This document shows, piece by piece, positions 62,126-64,000 of a stretch of DNA of 64,000 bases; the first letter of the stretch is position 1, and every line of letters begins with the position of its first letter. The notes under the pieces were generated by a model. That model saw nothing but the letters and a program-made list of their open reading frames with translations. It ran no database searches and was not told the DNA's origin. The DNA is from CALUOB01 sp944322305 (GTDB lineage: Bacteria > Actinomycetota > Coriobacteriia > Coriobacteriales > Coriobacteriaceae): positions 1,178,001 to 1,242,000 of the forward strand of contig OZ007031.1 of NCBI GenBank assembly GCA_963931605.1, in the 5' to 3' direction. Both the position numbers and the translations under genes were made by a program.

Positions 62126-64000
62126 TGGGAAGCAGACGCAACACCGAGCTCTTCTTGCTCATAGCCGCAGCGTTTCCCGTCACGCTGCTCTACGCCCTGT
62201 ACGTTGCCAACTCCGGCACGCAGATCACCTTCGAGACCCTCGCCGTGCCGCTGGGACTGTTCGCCGCCTTCGCTGCGGCGCACATCGCCACGCGCATCTT
62301 GGCCCCCGGCGCCGACCCGGCGCTTCTGCCCATCGTGTTCTCGCTCGCGGGCATAGGCATCACCTTCGTCACGCGCCTCAAGCCCGACCTGGCCGTGAAC
62401 CAGCTCATCTTCCTGTTCGCCTCGATCCTGCTCATGGTGCTCACGCTGGCGTTCGTGAAGAACCTGGACCTGGTGCGCAAGTACAAGTACACCTTCGGCA
62501 TCATCGGCATCATCCTGCTCGTCTTGCCCATGATCTTCGGCACCGAGATCGGCGGCTCCAAGCTGTGGCTCAGGATCGGCAGCTTCACCATCCAGCCCGG
62601 CGAGTTCGCCAAGATCTGCTTCGTGTTCTTCCTGGCCGGCTACCTGTCCGAGAACCGCGAGCTGCTCTCGGTGGCCAACCGCGAGGTTCTCGGCTTCAAG
62701 GTGCCGCGCCTGCGCCTGCTCACGCCGCTGTTCGTGGTGTGGGGCATCTTCATCGCCATCGTGGCCTTCGAGCGCGACCTGGGCTCGGCGGTGCTGTTCT
62801 ACACCATCTTCCTGGTGATGCTCTACGCCGCCACGGGACGCCTGTCCTACATCGTCATCGGCCTGGGGCTTCTGGCCGTGGGCGCGCTCGGCGCCTATCA
62901 GGTCATGAGCCACGTGCAGGTGCGCTTCAACATCTGGCTCGACCCGTGGGCCGACGCCCAGAACACCGGCTACCAGCTCGTGCAGTCGCTGTACTCGCTC
63001 GCTGACGGCGGCCTGGTGGGCACCGGCATCGGCAAGGGCATGTCCACCAACATCCCCGTCGTGGAGTCCGACTTCATCTTCTCGGCCATCGGCGAGGAGA
63101 TGGGCCTGCTCGGCGGCTCGGCTGTGGTCCTTTTGTTCGTGCTCTTCGCGGTGCGCGGCCTCACCACGGCGGCCCGCTCCAAGTCCGACCACACCGCCTT
63201 CGTGTGCGTGGGCCTCACCGCGGCCATCTCGTTCCAGGCGTTCCTCATCATCGGCGGCGTCTCCCGCCTGATCCCGCTGACCGGCGTGACCCTGCCCTTC
63301 ATGAGCCAGGGCGGCTCCTCGCTTCTGGCGAGCTTCATCATCGTGGCGCTGCTCATGCGCGCCGGCGACGAGGCCACCGGCCGCGAGACCGAGATGAGCG
63401 GCACCGGCGTCATGGAGGCGCTGGCCAACCACCGCGCCCGCATCGCCGAGGCCGTGAGCGCGGGTGGCTACAGCTCGGCCGCCTCCGGGCGCGCCGCCAC
63501 CCACGCCAAGCCCGGCAGCCGCCTGCGCCGCCGCGTGCTCGAGACGCCCGAGTCCGGCGTGCTCGGCCGCGTGGCGCTCGCCAAGCGCCTCACCCGCACC
63601 GTGTGGGTGCTCACCGCGCTTTTCGCGGTGCTTATCGGCAACCTCACCTACATCCAGGTAATCCAGGCCGACGAGCTCAAGAGCCGCCCGGACAACAACC
63701 ACTCCATCGCGCGCGCCGCCTACGTGCAGCGCGGCTCCATCATCACCTCCGACAACGTGACGCTCGCGCAGTCCGTGCAGCAGGAGGACGGCACCTACGT
63801 GCGCCAGTACCCGCAGGGCAACCTCGCCGCGCACACGGTGGGGTACTTCTCGCAGCAGTACGGCGCCACCGGCGTCGAGGCCTCTATGAACGAGACCCTC
63901 ACCGGCTCGCAGGACTACTCCACCTGGGAGACGGCCATCAACTCGCTCGCCGGCATCGCGCAGCCGGGCAACTCGGTGGTGCTCACCCTCGACTCGCGCA
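62125..64000 (+). CDS. SEDS glycosyltransferase (FtsW/RodA) fused to a class B PBP, partial
   Basis: The frame is open from ATG 62125 to the window edge (625 codons). Residues 1-420 are a SEDS protein: KLWLRIGSFTIQPGEFAKIC, the catalytic-site AFERDLGSAVLFYTIFLVML (Asp near 218), QNTGYQLVQSLYSLADGGLV, GTGIGKGMS, ESDFIFSAIGEEMGLLGG and TLPFMSQGGSS. A linker of about 65 residues (Ala/Arg-rich) and a new membrane helix (RTVWVLTALFAVLIGNLTY, about 490) lead into the pedestal of a class B PBP: ARAAYVQRGSIITSDNVTLA, AHTVGYFSQQYGATGVEASM and NSVVLTLDSR. In most actinobacteria rodA and pbpA are separate neighbouring genes; here they form one protein. The transpeptidase domain with SxxK lies beyond the edge. 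GGAGGTG precedes the start. Confidence 0.93.
   Translation, partial: MGSRRNTELFLLIAAAFPVTLLYALYVANSGTQITFETLAVPLGLFAAFAAAHIATRILAPGADPALLPIVFSLAGIGITFVTRLKPDLAVNQLIFLFASILLMVLTLAFVKNLDLVRKYKYTFGIIGIILLVLPMIFGTEIGGSKLWLRIGSFTIQPGEFAKICFVFFLAGYLSENRELLSVANREVLGFKVPRLRLLTPLFVVWGIFIAIVAFERDLGSAVLFYTIFLVMLYAATGRLSYIVIGLGLLAVGALGAYQVMSHVQVRFNIWLDPWADAQNTGYQLVQSLYSLADGGLVGTGIGKGMSTNIPVVESDFIFSAIGEEMGLLGGSAVVLLFVLFAVRGLTTAARSKSDHTAFVCVGLTAAISFQAFLIIGGVSRLIPLTGVTLPFMSQGGSSLLASFIIVALLMRAGDEATGRETEMSGTGVMEALANHRARIAEAVSAGGYSSAASGRAATHAKPGSRLRRRVLETPESGVLGRVALAKRLTRTVWVLTALFAVLIGNLTYIQVIQADELKSRPDNNHSIARAAYVQRGSIITSDNVTLAQSVQQEDGTYVRQYPQGNLAAHTVGYFSQQYGATGVEASMNETLTGSQDYSTWETAINSLAGIAQPGNSVVLTLDSR

Overview
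The window is high-GC, gene-dense DNA that looks like the chromosome of a Gram-positive actinobacterium, most likely class Coriobacteriia. This is an inference from content: a kinase/FHA/FHA/PP2C/SEDS-PBP cluster, a DUF3662-FHA protein, a menaquinone methyltransferase, HypAB, TatAC, a two-hairpin leader before the L31 gene, and frequent GTG starts. No phage, integrase, transposase or CRISPR array is visible. The genes are core metabolism and housekeeping, separated in places by unusually repeat-rich non-coding gaps.

Layout. 1-2.0 kb: the 5' end of secA and two HigB/HigA-type toxin-antitoxin pairs. 2.4-9.6 kb: a HAD phosphatase, rpmE with a probable autoregulatory leader, an ACT-domain regulator, citrate synthase, a two-gene NMT1/Ssu-like ABC importer whose permease and ATPase are one polypeptide, and a second HAD phosphatase. 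9.7-21.6 kb (minus strand): adenine deaminase, TyrS, a NYN-LOTUS RNA-binding nuclease-like protein, RicT/PSP1 - HolB - Tmk as a tight operon, a decayed MerR regulator, and TopA. 21.9-28.6 kb (minus): HypB, HypA, TatC, TatA, an orphan STAS protein, a membrane TPR protein, a small membrane protein, MenG and a type-Ic aminotransferase. 28.8-31.5 kb: a small unknown gene, 1 kb of non-coding repeat DNA, and NhaA. 32-42.9 kb (minus): Mn-dependent pyrophosphatase, a zinc-ribbon/DUF6273 membrane protein, a lipoprotein GH3 hexosaminidase, a PcrA/UvrD helicase carrying an in-frame palindromic repeat, a 5'-damaged M81 peptidase gene, and UppP. 43.5-54.2 kb: a universal stress protein, an EamA transporter, a 1004-residue M16C peptidase, a cytidylate-kinase-like protein, a complete polar amino-acid ABC importer, and a third HAD phosphatase. 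55.2 kb: tRNA-Leu(CAG). 55.6-64 kb (plus): a zinc-ribbon membrane protein, then an overlapping operon of Ser/Thr kinase, FhaA-like, FhaB-like and PP2C phosphatase proteins and a SEDS glycosyltransferase fused in frame to a class B PBP that runs off the window.

How parts fit together. The last operon is a phospho-signalling and wall-synthesis module: kinase and phosphatase set Thr phosphorylation, FHA proteins read it, and the SEDS-PBP fusion makes septal or lateral peptidoglycan. UppP (lipid carrier recycling) and NagZ-like GH3 (muropeptide turnover) add to wall metabolism. TatAC probably exports the twin-arginine lipoproteins encoded here (the 6.0 kb and 51.3 kb binding proteins).

The most unusual signal is non-coding. 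Several intergenic gaps carry short degenerate direct-repeat arrays with about 30- or 40-bp spacing, many built around GCGAGAA. A separate 68-bp palindromic element family (TGCCATTGGGGACGGGTAC arms) occurs at least twice intact and once inside the helicase gene.
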